A stretch of DNA of 33,486 bases from Prolixibacteraceae bacterium (GCA_023228025.1 JALOCD010000044.1:1-33486), one strand, 5' to 3'; counted from the stretch's first letter, positions 15,644 through 25,616 are shown. Made by a program: numbers and translations. Notes: generated from the sequence alone by a model not told the origin.

Positions 15644-18600
15644 ATGGAACACAAAAAATTCCCAACCCCGGTAGGATTGTATGATCCGGCATTTGAGCAC
15701 GACGCTTGTGGGATTGGTTTTGTCGCACACATCAAAGGGGCCAAATCACACGATATTGTCCAGCGCGGACTGACTGTTTTGCTCAACATGGATCACCGGG
15801 GAGCCACAAGCTCTGATAACAAGACCGGCGACGGCGCAGGCATCTTGTTGCAGATGCCGCATGATTTTTTCCTCTCGCAAGGAATCAACCTTCCGGAACC
15901 CGGCAGGTACGGCGCCGGCCTTGTCTTTCTGCCTGTGGCTGAAGAAGAGGCCGAATTTTGTGTCGAAGTATTGAACCGCTATGTTGAAGCCGAAGGTTTG
16001 AAATTAATCTCCTGGCGCAATGTTCCGGTTGATGGCTCTGTGATTGGGGAGATCGCCCGCAGCACTGAACCGATGATCCGTCAGATTTTCGTCAAGGGAA
16101 ATTATGAGCAGGATGTGTTGGAAAGAAAATTATATCTGGCAAGGAAACAGGCCGAAAGAAGTGTCAGGGAATCCAAACTTGCCGGAAAGAGCAGTTTCTA
16201 CCTGCCTAGTTTTTCCAGCAAAATAATGATTTACAAGGGGATGTTTACTCCCAGTCAGTTGAGGGACTACTTCAAAGACCTGACCCATCCCGAAATGAAG
16301 AGCGCCATTGCACTGGTTCACTCCCGTTTTAGCACCAATACTTTCCCAACCTGGGATTTGGCCCAACCGTTCCGCATGATTGCCCACAACGGTGAGATCA
16401 ATACCATCAAAGGCAACCGCCAATGGATGCATGCCCGCGAATCCCTTTTGGAATCCGCACTGTTTGGAGACGAGATCGACAAACTCTATCCGATCATCGA
16501 GCCGGGCAAATCAGACTCGGCCTCATTCGACAACACACTTGAATTCCTGAACATGACCGGGCGAAGTATGCCGCACTCGTTGTGCATGATGATCCCCGAA
16601 TCTTTCAATGAGAAGAATCCAATTCCCGAGAGCCTGAAAGCCTTCTACGAATACCACTCCACTTTGATGGAACCCTGGGATGGTCCGGCCTCCATGGTAT
16701 TTTCGGACGGCAGATACATTGGAGGCACCCTCGACCGCAACGGATTAAGGCCTTCCAGGTATGTAATTACCAAGAATGACCTGATCGTTATGGGTTCGGA
16801 GGTAGGTGTACAGGTTTTCAAACCCGAAGAGATCAAGGAAAAAGGACGGCTTCGTCCGGGCAAATTATTACTGGTGGATACCCAGTTGGGAATCCTGATC
16901 CCCGACAAGGAGGTAAAAGCAGATTTAAGCCGGAGAAACCCATACTTCAACTGGCTCAAAGAGAACAGGTTGATGCTCGAAGACATCGTGGTCAAACAAC
17001 GGGTTCCTTCCAACATGGGCGACCAGTTCGGCGTTTACAGCAAAGTCTTTGGATACAGCAAAGAGGAGATGAATGTCGTCATCAAAGAGATGGCCGAAAC
17101 TGCAAACGAGCCAACAAGCTCCATGGGAAATGATACCCCTCTGGCCGTTTTCTCCGACAAACCCAAACGTTTCTTCAGCTATTTCAGACAGTTGTTTGCC
17201 CAGGTTACCAACCCGCCGATCGATCCGATCAGGGAAGGACTGGTGATGTCGTTGACCAACTACATTGGTTCACTCAGCAGCAACATCCTGGATGAAACAC
17301 CGAACCACTGCAAACTGATCAAATTCGATAGTCCGATCATCACCAATACCGACCTGGGAAAAATCAAGGACATGAAGCATGAGGTGTTCAGCCATGCTAC
17401 CATCCCAATGGTTTTCCCTATCAAAGAGGGTGTGGAAGGTTTCAGAAAGGCATTCAAAAAGATGCTCGAAAATGCAGAAAAAGCGGTGGATGAAAAGAAA
17501 AACTTCATCATCCTCACCGATCGTGCCATCTCCGAGGATCTGGTGCCCATCCCATCTCTCCTATCGGTTGCGGCGGTGCACCACCACCTGATAAAAATGA
17601 AAAAAAGGATGCAGATCGGTATCCTGGTCGAGAGCGCCGAACCCCGCGAGGTAATGCATTTTGCCCTGCTGCTAGGTTATGGTGCCAGCGCCATCAATCC
17701 ATACCTTGCATTCGGTGCGATCAGTCACCTGGTCAAGGCCGGAGAGATCAAACTGCCATACGCTGAAGCCAGGAAGAATTACATCAAAGCCATCGACAAA
17801 GGGTTGTTGAAAGTCTTTTCGAAAATGGGTATTTCGACACTTCGTTCTTACCATGGATCCGAACTTTTCGAAGCGGTAGGTGTGAGCGATGAACTGGTCG
17901 ACGAATACTTCAAGGGAACCTCATCCCGCATCAGCGGCGTGGGTTACAAAGAGCTTTTCGAGGAAGCCGTGATGTTCCACAAAGAGGCTTACAGCAAGGA
18001 TCAGAAAAAGGTGATATTTGACACAAACGGAGAATACCACTACCGTAACAACGGCGAACACCATGCCTGGAATCCCGAATCCATTGCCTTGCTGCAATGG
18101 GCAACCAAGACAGACAATTACGATGTCTTCAAGAAATTCAGCGCCTTGGTCGACAAACAAAACAGAAAGCCCGCATTTGTAAGGGGCGCCCTGCAATGGA
18201 AGAAAAATCCGATTCCACTTGAAGAGGTTGAACCGATCGAGGCCATTCTGAAACGATTCGTCACCGGCGCCATGTCATATGGTTCCATTTCAAAGGAGGC
18301 GCACGAGGCATTGGCTGTGGCCATGAACGAAATCGGGGGCCGAAGCAACACCGGCGAAGGTGGCGAGGATCCCGAACGTTTTGGTTCAGAGAAAAATTCA
18401 AAAATCAAACAGGTAGCTTCAGGCCGTTTCGGGGTAACCAACAACTACCTGATGAACGCCGAGGAGCTTCAGATTAAAATTGCCCAGGGGGCTAAACCGG
18501 GCGAGGGCGGTCAACTTCCGGGCTTCAAGGTAAACAAGATCATTGCCAAAACGCGTAATTCAACTCCGGGTATCACCCTGATCTCCCCTCCTCCACACCA

Positions 18601-20161
18601 CGACATCTATTCCATTGAGGATTTGGCCCAATTGATATTTGATTTAAAAAATGTCAATCCGAAGGCCAAAGTATCCGTCAAACTGGTTTCCGAAACCGGC
18701 GTAGGAACGATTGCAGCCGGTGTATCGAAAGGTTTTGCCGATATCATTACCATTAGCGGATGCGAAGGCGGAACTGGCGCTTCGCCTGCAAGTTCAATCA
18801 AACATGCCGGTCTGCCCGCCGAATTCGGAATCGCAGAAACCCAGCAAACGCTGGTGATGAACAATCTCCGCGGAAGGGTAAAACTGCAGGTCGACGGTCA
18901 ACTGAAGACCGGACGCGATGTGGTCATCATGGGAATGCTGGGAGGCGAAGAGTTTGGTTTCTCTACCGGAGCGCTCATCTCACTCGGTTGCATCATGATG
19001 CGCAAATGTCACCTCAATACCTGTCCAGCCGGGATCGCCACGCAAAACAAAAACCTGCGTAAAAGGTTTCTAGGCCGCTCGCAATATGTTATCAACTTCT
19101 TCCATTTCATCGCCAGGGAGGTCCGTGAATACATGGCCGAAATTGGTGTACGCACCTTCGACGAGCTGGTTGGCCGATGCGATCTTCTTGAAGTCAATCC
19201 TGAGGTGACCAACTGGAAAATGAAGAATGTCAATTTTTCCAAATTCCTATATCTTCCGGAAGAGGCAAAAATCTATCCGATCCGCAATACCCATCCCAAC
19301 ACCAGGGAATTGGATGATGTACTGGACCGCACCCTGATCCGTGAAGCAAACAAAGCGATCAAAAGTGGAGAAAAAGTTTGGATCGGCCACAACATCAACA
19401 ACGTGATGCGAACCACGGGAGCCATGCTTTCTGGTGAAATCTCGAAAAGATATGGAGAGGCGGGTCTGCCAAAGGATACCATTAACTGTACCTTCAAAGG
19501 TTCTGCCGGACAAAGCTTCGGCGGATTCCTAGTCAAAGGGGTCTCCTTCAGGCTGGAAGGCGATTCAAACGACTATCTTGGTAAAGGGTTGTCGGGAGGA
19601 AAAATCGTGGTTGTTCCACCCATTGGTTCGACTTTCGAACCGCAAAACAACATTATTGTCGGCAACACCACTTTGTACGGCGCAACCGGCGGTGAGGTCT
19701 ACATCAAAGGTGTGGCCGGCGAACGTTTCTGCGTCCGTAACTCGGGAGCTAAGGCAGTTGTGGAAGGGACCGGCGACCACTGTTGCGAATACATGACAGG
19801 CGGCCGCACGGTGGTTTTGGGTACCACCGGACGAAATTTTGCCGCGGGCATGAGCGGAGGTATTGCCTATGTACTGGATGAAAACGGTGATTTCGACTAC
19901 TATTGCAACAAAGGACTGGTCGAACTGGGTCCGGTCGAAGACAGGGCTGATATCCAAGAACTTCAGGAGTTGATCCAGAAACATCTGCTCTACACGCAAA
20001 GTCAACAAGCAGAAAAAGTCTTGACCAACTGGGAGGAATATTTACCCAAATTCGTCAAAATCATTCCGCTCGAATATAAGAAAGTACTGAACGAAGCAAA
20101 ACTGAAAGAGGTAAAACGGAAGCTGGAGATGGCCGAGGATGCACCGAATATCAGGGAATAA
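15644..20161 (+). CDS. gltB: Glutamate synthase large subunit
   Basis: A 1505-residue enzyme that transfers the glutamine amide to 2-oxoglutarate, forming glutamate, with GltD. Cys22 in HDACGIGF is the glutaminase nucleophile and must be exposed by removal of a 21-residue propeptide. Order: type II glutamine amidotransferase domain (22 to about 430), central domain, FMN-binding synthase domain (about 830-1200, with SGCEGGTGASPASS), then the beta-helix GXGXG domain with repeats such as GGKIVV, GATGGEVYIKG and GRTVVLG. The [3Fe-4S] ligands are C1116, C1122 and C1127, the family spacing. Length matches bacterial GltB (about 1480-1520). gltD follows after 88 bp. A leader hairpin and a clear promoter precede it. 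Confidence 0.98.
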   Translation: MEHKKFPTPVGLYDPAFEHDACGIGFVAHIKGAKSHDIVQRGLTVLLNMDHRGATSSDNKTGDGAGILLQMPHDFFLSQGINLPEPGRYGAGLVFLPVAEEEAEFCVEVLNRYVEAEGLKLISWRNVPVDGSVIGEIARSTEPMIRQIFVKGNYEQDVLERKLYLARKQAERSVRESKLAGKSSFYLPSFSSKIMIYKGMFTPSQLRDYFKDLTHPEMKSAIALVHSRFSTNTFPTWDLAQPFRMIAHNGEINTIKGNRQWMHARESLLESALFGDEIDKLYPIIEPGKSDSASFDNTLEFLNMTGRSMPHSLCMMIPESFNEKNPIPESLKAFYEYHSTLMEPWDGPASMVFSDGRYIGGTLDRNGLRPSRYVITKNDLIVMGSEVGVQVFKPEEIKEKGRLRPGKLLLVDTQLGILIPDKEVKADLSRRNPYFNWLKENRLMLEDIVVKQRVPSNMGDQFGVYSKVFGYSKEEMNVVIKEMAETANEPTSSMGNDTPLAVFSDKPKRFFSYFRQLFAQVTNPPIDPIREGLVMSLTNYIGSLSSNILDETPNHCKLIKFDSPIITNTDLGKIKDMKHEVFSHATIPMVFPIKEGVEGFRKAFKKMLENAEKAVDEKKNFIILTDRAISEDLVPIPSLLSVAAVHHHLIKMKKRMQIGILVESAEPREVMHFALLLGYGASAINPYLAFGAISHLVKAGEIKLPYAEARKNYIKAIDKGLLKVFSKMGISTLRSYHGSELFEAVGVSDELVDEYFKGTSSRISGVGYKELFEEAVMFHKEAYSKDQKKVIFDTNGEYHYRNNGEHHAWNPESIALLQWATKTDNYDVFKKFSALVDKQNRKPAFVRGALQWKKNPIPLEEVEPIEAILKRFVTGAMSYGSISKEAHEALAVAMNEIGGRSNTGEGGEDPERFGSEKNSKIKQVASGRFGVTNNYLMNAEELQIKIAQGAKPGEGGQLPGFKVNKIIAKTRNSTPGITLISPPPHHDIYSIEDLAQLIFDLKNVNPKAKVSVKLVSETGVGTIAAGVSKGFADIITISGCEGGTGASPASSIKHAGLPAEFGIAETQQTLVMNNLRGRVKLQVDGQLKTGRDVVIMGMLGGEEFGFSTGALISLGCIMMRKCHLNTCPAGIATQNKNLRKRFLGRSQYVINFFHFIAREVREYMAEIGVRTFDELVGRCDLLEVNPEVTNWKMKNVNFSKFLYLPEEAKIYPIRNTHPNTRELDDVLDRTLIREANKAIKSGEKVWIGHNINNVMRTTGAMLSGEISKRYGEAGLPKDTINCTFKGSAGQSFGGFLVKGVSFRLEGDSNDYLGKGLSGGKIVVVPPIGSTFEPQNNIIVGNTTLYGATGGEVYIKGVAGERFCVRNSGAKAVVEGTGDHCCEYMTGGRTVVLGTTGRNFAAGMSGGIAYVLDENGDFDYYCNKGLVELGPVEDRADIQELQELIQKHLLYTQSQQAEKVLTNWEEYLPKFVKIIPLEYKKVLNEAKLKEVKRKLEMAEDAPNIRE

Positions 20162-20164
20162 AAA

Positions 20165-20195
20165 GGATAAAGGAAAAAGTTAAAAGGATAAAGTA
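20165..20195. repeat. GGATAAA-type heptad run between gltB and gltD
   Basis: GGATAAA, GGAAAAA, then AAAAGGATAAAG: a short imperfect run of the same heptad seen at 7734-7768. Confidence 0.6.
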
Positions 20196-20196
20196 G

Positions 20197-20218
20197 GGAT
20201 GGCCCTTTGTGGCCATCC
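20197..20218 (+). promoter_or_regulatory. gltB-gltD intercistronic hairpin
   Basis: GGATGGCC, loop CTTTGT, GGCCATCC: a perfect 8-bp GC-rich stem without a T tract, 31 bases before the gltD ATG. More likely an mRNA processing or stability element than a terminator. Confidence 0.6.
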
Positions 20219-20249
20219 AAATACTAATCAAGATAAAATTTCGATTAAA

Positions 20250-21668
20250 ATGGGAAATCCAAAGGGTTTTATAGAGATAGAGAGGAAAATGAGTGGTTAT
20301 CGTCCCGTTAGTGAACGGATAGGCGACTTCGGGGAGGTGGAGCAAACCCTCGATGAGCAGGATCGAATAAACCAGGCATCGCGCTGCATGGATTGCGGTG
20401 TGCCATTTTGCCATTGGGCTTGTCCGGTCGGAAGCAACATCCCCGAATGGCAAGACGCTGTTTACCGCGGCAAATGGGACGAGGCTTACCAAATTTTAAA
20501 CAAGACCAACAGCTTTCCGGAGTTTACAGGACGCGTTTGTCCTGCACCCTGTGAAAAGTCGTGCGTTCTGGCCATCCACGACGAGTCGGTCACCATTCGT
20601 GAAAACGAGTGTTCCACAGTCGAACATGCCTTCGATTTGAACGTAGTACTCCCAAACATCCCTGAAATAAGGACGGGAAAAAAGATTGCCGTAATCGGTT
20701 CAGGGCCTGCGGGCCTTTCGGCTGCCGACCTGCTGAACCAGGCAGGCCACACGGTAACCGTTTTTGAGCAGGACAATGCAATAGGCGGTCTTCTTCGGTA
20801 TGGTATTCCCGATTTTAAACTGAACAAGGGGATCATCGACCGGAGGATTGACCTGTTTGTCCAGGAGGGAGTCATTTTCAAAACAAATACAAAAGTTGGC
20901 GTGGACATTAGTGAGCAGGCCCTGTTGGCAGAATTTGACGCCGTTTGCATCGCTTGCGGGGCCATGTTGCCGCGCGATCTGAAAACAACTCCGGGTCGCG
21001 ATTTGAAAGGGGTCTATTTCGCCATGGATTATCTCAAACAGCAGAATAAGGTTGTGAAGGGTGAAACGGTCCCGGATGCTGTCAGAATCCATGCCAAAGA
21101 TAAAAAGGTGCTGGTGATCGGCGGCGGCGACACCGGATCGGATTGCGTTGGTACGGCCATCCGTCAAAAAGCCACATCGGTGACTCAAATCGAAATTCTG
21201 GATAAACCATCAGATAAAAGAGCTGAAGATAACCCCTGGCCATATTGGCCCAACACCTTGCGCACCTCCAGCTCCCACCTCGAGGGTTGCGAAAGACGCT
21301 GGTCATTGAATACCCGCCGCTTCATCGGAGAAAATGGGGTACTGAAGGCAGTGGAGATTGTCAAAGTCGAGTGGACAAAAAACAACGGACAAATGACCAT
21401 GCGTGAGATTCCGGGTACGGAAGAGATCATCGAGGCCGATCTTGTGATGTTGTCGCTAGGGTTCCTCTCTCCGGTTCACGAAGGTCTGCTTGACGCTTTG
21501 AAAGTCGATTACGACGCACGCGGAAATGTCAAAGCAACAGACTTCGCAACAAGCGTAGAGAAAGTATTTGTGGCAGGTGATGCAACGCGCGGCGCCAGTC
21601 TGGTGGTTCATGCCATCCGTTCGGGCAGGGACGCAGCTCAGCAAATTCATGAATTTGTAACCAAATAA
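20250..21668 (+). CDS. gltD: Glutamate synthase small subunit
   Basis: A 472-residue NADPH-oxidising subunit that passes electrons to GltB. The N-terminus carries the cysteines for two [4Fe-4S] clusters (CMDCGVPFCHWACP and CPAPCEKSC). The FAD site is GSGPAGLSAADLL and the NADPH site GGGDTGSDCVGTA; a C-terminal FVAGDATRGASLVVHAI segment closes the FAD domain. The start is set at ATG 20250 (MGNPKGFIEIERK) because this gives exactly the E. coli GltD length and the family N-terminus; the in-frame ATG at 20199 lies in the intercistronic hairpin. Co-transcribed with gltB and ended by a clear terminator. Confidence 0.97.
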   Translation: MGNPKGFIEIERKMSGYRPVSERIGDFGEVEQTLDEQDRINQASRCMDCGVPFCHWACPVGSNIPEWQDAVYRGKWDEAYQILNKTNSFPEFTGRVCPAPCEKSCVLAIHDESVTIRENECSTVEHAFDLNVVLPNIPEIRTGKKIAVIGSGPAGLSAADLLNQAGHTVTVFEQDNAIGGLLRYGIPDFKLNKGIIDRRIDLFVQEGVIFKTNTKVGVDISEQALLAEFDAVCIACGAMLPRDLKTTPGRDLKGVYFAMDYLKQQNKVVKGETVPDAVRIHAKDKKVLVIGGGDTGSDCVGTAIRQKATSVTQIEILDKPSDKRAEDNPWPYWPNTLRTSSSHLEGCERRWSLNTRRFIGENGVLKAVEIVKVEWTKNNGQMTMREIPGTEEIIEADLVMLSLGFLSPVHEGLLDALKVDYDARGNVKATDFATSVEKVFVAGDATRGASLVVHAIRSGRDAAQQIHEFVTK

Positions 21669-21693
21669 TCAATATAATTCTGTTTTCATAGAG

Positions 21694-21730
21694 ACTCACC
21701 CCGGCATGCAAATGTCGGGGTGAGTTGTTT
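21694..21730 (+). terminator. Terminator after gltD
   Basis: ACTCACCCCG (21694-21703) pairs with CGGGGTGAGT (21716-21725), with CAT/ATG extending inside; TGTTT follows. Confidence 0.85.
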
Positions 21731-21758
21731 GATAATATCCGACTAAACCTTCAGAAAT

Positions 21759-21955
21759 CCCCAAACACTTAATTTCTTTAACCTCTACGAGGTAAAATGC
21801 ACTTTGGGGGTTTTCTTCTACAATACTTTAAGCCCTACAGGCTAAGGGTTGATTTGACACCAATTAACTGACCGTATTTCTTACCGCGTAGCGGTTGAAG
21901 TATTGTAGAAAATCCAGTGTTATGTAGTTGAAATTCCGCGTAGCGGATAAAGTAA
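21759..21955. repeat. Composite nested inverted-repeat element with four covarying palindromes
   Basis: Four 13-bp palindromes share the form 5 bp, TAC or GTA, 5 bp: ACCTC-TAC-GAGGT (21781-21793), AGCC-CTACA-GGCT (21831-21843), ACCGC-GTA-GCGGT (21883-21895) and TCCGC-GTA-GCGGA (21935-21947). The inner two are flanked by 16-bp inverted arms, TTCTACAATACTTTAA (21816-21831) and the complement at 21895-21910 (15 of 16 match). CCCCAAA/TTTGGGG arms (21759-21765 and 21804-21810) enclose the first palindrome. The stems differ but remain paired. It fills most of the 415-bp gap before the S9 peptidase gene and looks like a small mobile or REP-like element. No transposase is present. Confidence 0.75.
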
Positions 21956-22083
21956 ATTTTATCGGGCAAGAATGGTTTCTGATTTAATTTTAGATATTTT
22001 TGACAAACTGGTAAAAGAGATGCTTCCGGAAAATCCAAACTATCGCCTTCGTATTTACAACCGAACATATTGAAAAGATAATC

Positions 22084-24660
22084 ATGAGAAAGAATCTGCT
22101 CACACTACTTGTCGCTATCACCGCCTCCTTGATTAGCCATGGACTGTTTGCCCAAAACAAACCCATCGAAAATGCCGATTACCGGCTGGCGGAAAGATTT
22201 TCGCCCACCAAAATCAGCAAGATGGTATTCAGTACTTCGGTTGTGCCGAAATGGCTCAAAACCGGAGACCAGTTCTGGTATGCCGACACAACTTCGGAAG
22301 GAGTGACCTATCATCTGGTGGATCTGGATAAACGCACCAATGTCCTGCTTTTCGACACACACAAAATGGCCGCCATGCTGACCAAAATAACGAAGGATCC
22401 CTACGACTGGCAGCACCTCCCTCCCATCAAACCTAAATTTAAAAAGAACGACACCGTTTTTCAGTTCGATGTAACCAGTTCCCAGGACGAGGAAAAGAAA
22501 AAGAAAAAGGAAGATCCCAAGAAGGATACAACGCTTGTTGCAAAAAACAGCGACAAGCTGAAAAAAGAGGCCAAAACAGAAAATGACAAAGAGAAAGATA
22601 AGGTAAAAAAGAAGATCTTTCACCTGGAATACAACCTGAAAACAGGCGAACTGTACCAAAATAAGGATTGGAAAGAGGAGAAGGAGAATCCCGATTGGGC
22701 CAACATATCCCCCAACGGCGAATACATTCTTTTCGCCCGCGATTACAACCTTTACTGGATGGACAAGGAGAACTATCAGAAAGCTAAAAAGGATGACAAG
22801 GATAGCACTGTCGTTGAACATCAGCTAACTACAGATGGGATAAAAGACTATGCCTATGGTGGTGGCTTCACTGCGACGGAGAATGATGACGAAAAAAAGA
22901 TCAAAGAGGAGAAGAAAAAACGCAAAGGCGCCTACATCAGCTGGTCGCATGACACTAAAAAGTTCGCTTTGATCCGGAATGACAGCCGCAAAGTGAAAGA
23001 TTTGTGGATCATCAATGTGCTGAAAGAACCGCGGCCTGAATTGGAGACTTACAAATACCAGATGCCGGGAGAGAAAGAATCGCCTCAGGATGAATTGTGG
23101 GTTTTTGACATGACCACTAAAAAAGGCAAAAAGATTCCGGTCGACCAATTCAAAGATCAGACCCTTTACATCCAACGTGCTAATCTCACCAACAAGGAGA
23201 GGCTGGAAGATTATGTACCAAGCACTTGGTTATCTGATACATCCGACAAGCTATATCTTACCAGGAAAAGCCGCGATCTTTACCGGACCGATATTTGTTC
23301 GGTCAACACGGAAACCGGTGAAACAAAGGTTCTGATCGAAGAGAGGATGAATACCTACATCGAGACCAAAAGATTGTTCACCGTCAACGGTGGGAAGGAG
23401 CTCATCCATTGGTCTGAAAGGGACGGCTGGGGCCATTATTATCTCTATGATGAAAACGGCGCGATGAAGAACCAGATCACCTCCGGTCCATGGCATTGCG
23501 GCGAAATCGTCGATGTGGACGAAAAAGCCAAGGTGCTCTATTTTGTTGCCAACGGACGCGAGGCCGACGAAAATCCCTATTATGAGCATCTCTACCGGGT
23601 TAACCTCGATGGTTCCGGCTTACAGTTACTCAACGCAGGGAATTTTACCCATTCCATGGAGATGAGCGACTCTTACCGCTATTTCATTGACAACTTTTCA
23701 CGTGTCAATACGGCGCCACAATCAGAGTTAAGGGACAATACCGGCAAGCTGGTGATGAAGCTGGCCACAGCCGATTTGAGAAACCTCTTCGCGGCTGGGT
23801 ACAAGTTTCCGGAGCCCTTTAAAGCCAAGGCTGCAGACGGCATTACCGACATTTATGGGGTAATGTACAAACCGTTCAATTTCGATTCGACAAAATTGTA
23901 TCCGATCATCGAATATGTCTATCCCGGACCACAAACGGAGGCGGTCAACGCGGCATTTTCGAGCAGGATGGACCGTACCGACCGGGTTGCGCAATTGGGC
24001 TTTATCGTGATCACGCTGGGCAACAGGGGCGGCAACCCAAACCGCTCCAAGTGGTACCACAACTACGGATACGGTGACCTAAGGGATTACGGTCTTGCCG
24101 ACAAAAAATATGTGGCCGAGCAGCTTGCAGACAAGTACAAGTTTATCGACATTACAAAGGTTGGCATAACCGGTCACTCCGGCGGAGGGTTTATGTCGAC
24201 GGCTGCCTTGTGTCAGTACCCTGATTTCTATAAAGTTGCTGTTTCCTCTTCCGGCAACCATGAGAACAATATTTACAACCGCTGGTGGAGTGAAACGCAC
24301 AACGGGGTGAATGAGAAACTGAACGACGACGGAGAGACACAGTTCCTGTATGAAATTGAAAAGAACACTTCTTTGGCCAAAAACCTGAAGGGCAAACTAT
24401 TACTGATAACCGGCGATATCGACAACAATGTTCATCCCGGGAATACCATTCGCATGGCCAATGCGCTGATCCGTGCCAACAAGCGGTTCGATTTCTTCCT
24501 GATGCCCGGTCAACGACATGGATACGGCGATCAGACCGAGTACTCTTTCTGGCTGAAGGCCGACTATTTCTGCAAGCACCTGATCGGCGATTATTCGATC
24601 AGTACCGACATTTTCGAGATGAACAGGGAGAGGCAAATGACACCGGGCAAGAAAAACTGA
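22084..24660 (+). CDS. Secreted S9 (prolyl oligopeptidase/DPP-IV-like) peptidase
   Basis: An 858-residue exported serine peptidase. Residues 1-23 are a signal peptide ending in LFAQ, so it works in the periplasm or outside. Residues about 30-580 form the beta-propeller-like part; residues about 590-840 form the alpha/beta-hydrolase domain. The catalytic triad is S699 (GHSGGG), D780 (in GDIDNNVH) and H812 (in GQRHGYG), in DPP-IV order. NRGGNPNRS and the RDYGLADK segment precede the nucleophile as in relatives. A strongly charged Lys/Asp/Glu insert (about 136-180) sits in the propeller. It probably cleaves peptides after proline or alanine for nutrient uptake. A TATTTTTG -7 element lies at 21995-22002. 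Substrate range cannot be read. Confidence 0.9.
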   Translation: MRKNLLTLLVAITASLISHGLFAQNKPIENADYRLAERFSPTKISKMVFSTSVVPKWLKTGDQFWYADTTSEGVTYHLVDLDKRTNVLLFDTHKMAAMLTKITKDPYDWQHLPPIKPKFKKNDTVFQFDVTSSQDEEKKKKKEDPKKDTTLVAKNSDKLKKEAKTENDKEKDKVKKKIFHLEYNLKTGELYQNKDWKEEKENPDWANISPNGEYILFARDYNLYWMDKENYQKAKKDDKDSTVVEHQLTTDGIKDYAYGGGFTATENDDEKKIKEEKKKRKGAYISWSHDTKKFALIRNDSRKVKDLWIINVLKEPRPELETYKYQMPGEKESPQDELWVFDMTTKKGKKIPVDQFKDQTLYIQRANLTNKERLEDYVPSTWLSDTSDKLYLTRKSRDLYRTDICSVNTETGETKVLIEERMNTYIETKRLFTVNGGKELIHWSERDGWGHYYLYDENGAMKNQITSGPWHCGEIVDVDEKAKVLYFVANGREADENPYYEHLYRVNLDGSGLQLLNAGNFTHSMEMSDSYRYFIDNFSRVNTAPQSELRDNTGKLVMKLATADLRNLFAAGYKFPEPFKAKAADGITDIYGVMYKPFNFDSTKLYPIIEYVYPGPQTEAVNAAFSSRMDRTDRVAQLGFIVITLGNRGGNPNRSKWYHNYGYGDLRDYGLADKKYVAEQLADKYKFIDITKVGITGHSGGGFMSTAALCQYPDFYKVAVSSSGNHENNIYNRWWSETHNGVNEKLNDDGETQFLYEIEKNTSLAKNLKGKLLLITGDIDNNVHPGNTIRMANALIRANKRFDFFLMPGQRHGYGDQTEYSFWLKADYFCKHLIGDYSISTDIFEMNRERQMTPGKKN

Positions 24661-24769
24661 ATTCAAATATTACACAGAGTAGCACAGAGAAGCCACTGAG
24701 TTTCACGGAGGAGAATAAATTAAAGGGTTTTTATTGTTTGAAATGTTTGAAGGGTTTGATTAAAGTTGT
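24661..24769. repeat. CACAGAG and TTTGAA repeat-rich gap
   Basis: ACACAGAGTAGCACAGAGAA with a following GTTTCACGGAGG (24672-24712) matches the CACAGAG family seen near 3330-3540. GTTTGAAATGTTTGAAGGG (24738-24756) belongs to the TTTGAA family found at 29367 and 31001. This gap marks the start of the accessory region. Confidence 0.6.
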
Positions 24770-25609
24770 TCATTTTTCATGGCTTGATCCTGGTAAGGCG
24801 TCTGTTTTTTTAGCGTTCAAGGGTGTTACAATGCTTTTGCCGATATTTGCCTCGATTTCTTTGCGGGTATTGCCAACAATGGAACCGCCTCGGGCAGCTA
24901 CCCGTCTGTTTTCGTCCAGTGTTTTGGGTTTGTGTTCTTTCGATATTTCGGTAGTAGTGGCCTCGGCCAGCGTATTGAGCGCTAATTCGAGGTTGGTCAT
25001 ATTATCGCGCAGGCTCTCTTTCTTTAGCCCTTTGTATTGTTTGTACTGTTTGGTGGTCAACCCCGACCAGCCATGGGTAATAATATCAGTTAACGAGGCA
25101 TATTCCTGACCTTTTTTTACTCCACGCTGTTCCCATTCATATGTAAGTTCCTTTCGAACCTCGATACTTTTAAGCCGTTGATTGATCCAGTTGGTACTGT
25201 ATCCTTTACGGTGATAGTATTCCAACATCCTGTCGATACCAAGTTCGGGGTCGTCGATTTCGTCCAATCGTTCGCGGGCAACTTCGGCAAGCCATATTTT
25301 AAATGGCTCGGCCTTAGGCGATGGGATGGATTGTATCAACCGAAAAAGCTGCTCCACATCGGCTACATCGGTTTTGTAAAACTTCCCATCAGCCGATTGC
25401 ATTTTCAGTTGGTTACAATTTGTAACCGACTGATTTCCCTCTTTTTTCAGTCTGTTTTTCAGAACTTTCCAATAGTTATTGGGGTTAGGACTATCGGTAA
25501 GGATACCAACCACATCAACAATGGATAAATACCATTTCTCCTGTTCGTTGTCCCACACGGTACGAACTTTCTTGTCTTCAAAGAGCTTTAGTGCGTTTTG
25601 ATTCGTCAT
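24770..25609 (-). CDS. Bro-N/phage antirepressor-like protein
   Basis: A 279-residue protein whose first ~110 residues resemble the Bro-N domain of phage and virus antirepressors: KKVRTVWDNEQEKWYLSIVDVVGIL, then NYWKVLKNRLKKEG and DVEQLFRLIQSIPSPKAEPFKIWLAEVA. The second part (about 115-279) is basic and has the conserved GYSTNWINQRLKSIEVRKELTYEWE and HKPKTLDENRRVAARGGSIVGNTRKEIE segments shared by relatives in Bacteroidota genomes. Bro-N domains bind DNA, and such genes are common in prophages and genomic islands. No other phage genes are nearby except the truncated KilA-N gene. The function is inferred from the family; the gene looks intact. Confidence 0.75.
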   Translation of the reverse strand: MTNQNALKLFEDKKVRTVWDNEQEKWYLSIVDVVGILTDSPNPNNYWKVLKNRLKKEGNQSVTNCNQLKMQSADGKFYKTDVADVEQLFRLIQSIPSPKAEPFKIWLAEVARERLDEIDDPELGIDRMLEYYHRKGYSTNWINQRLKSIEVRKELTYEWEQRGVKKGQEYASLTDIITHGWSGLTTKQYKQYKGLKKESLRDNMTNLELALNTLAEATTTEISKEHKPKTLDENRRVAARGGSIVGNTRKEIEANIGKSIVTPLNAKKTDALPGSSHEK

Positions 25610-25616
25610 TTTGGCT

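Noticed and set aside
20199..20249. Earlier gltD start at 20199
   Set aside because: The extra 17 codons run through the intercistronic hairpin and do not resemble GltD; ATG 20250 gives the family length.
21835..22068. Minus-strand ORF across the palindromic element
   Set aside because: It reads through the inverted repeats and shows no protein family features.
22105..24666. Minus-strand ORFs opposite the S9 peptidase
   Set aside because: They are shadows of the peptidase gene, which carries a complete catalytic triad.
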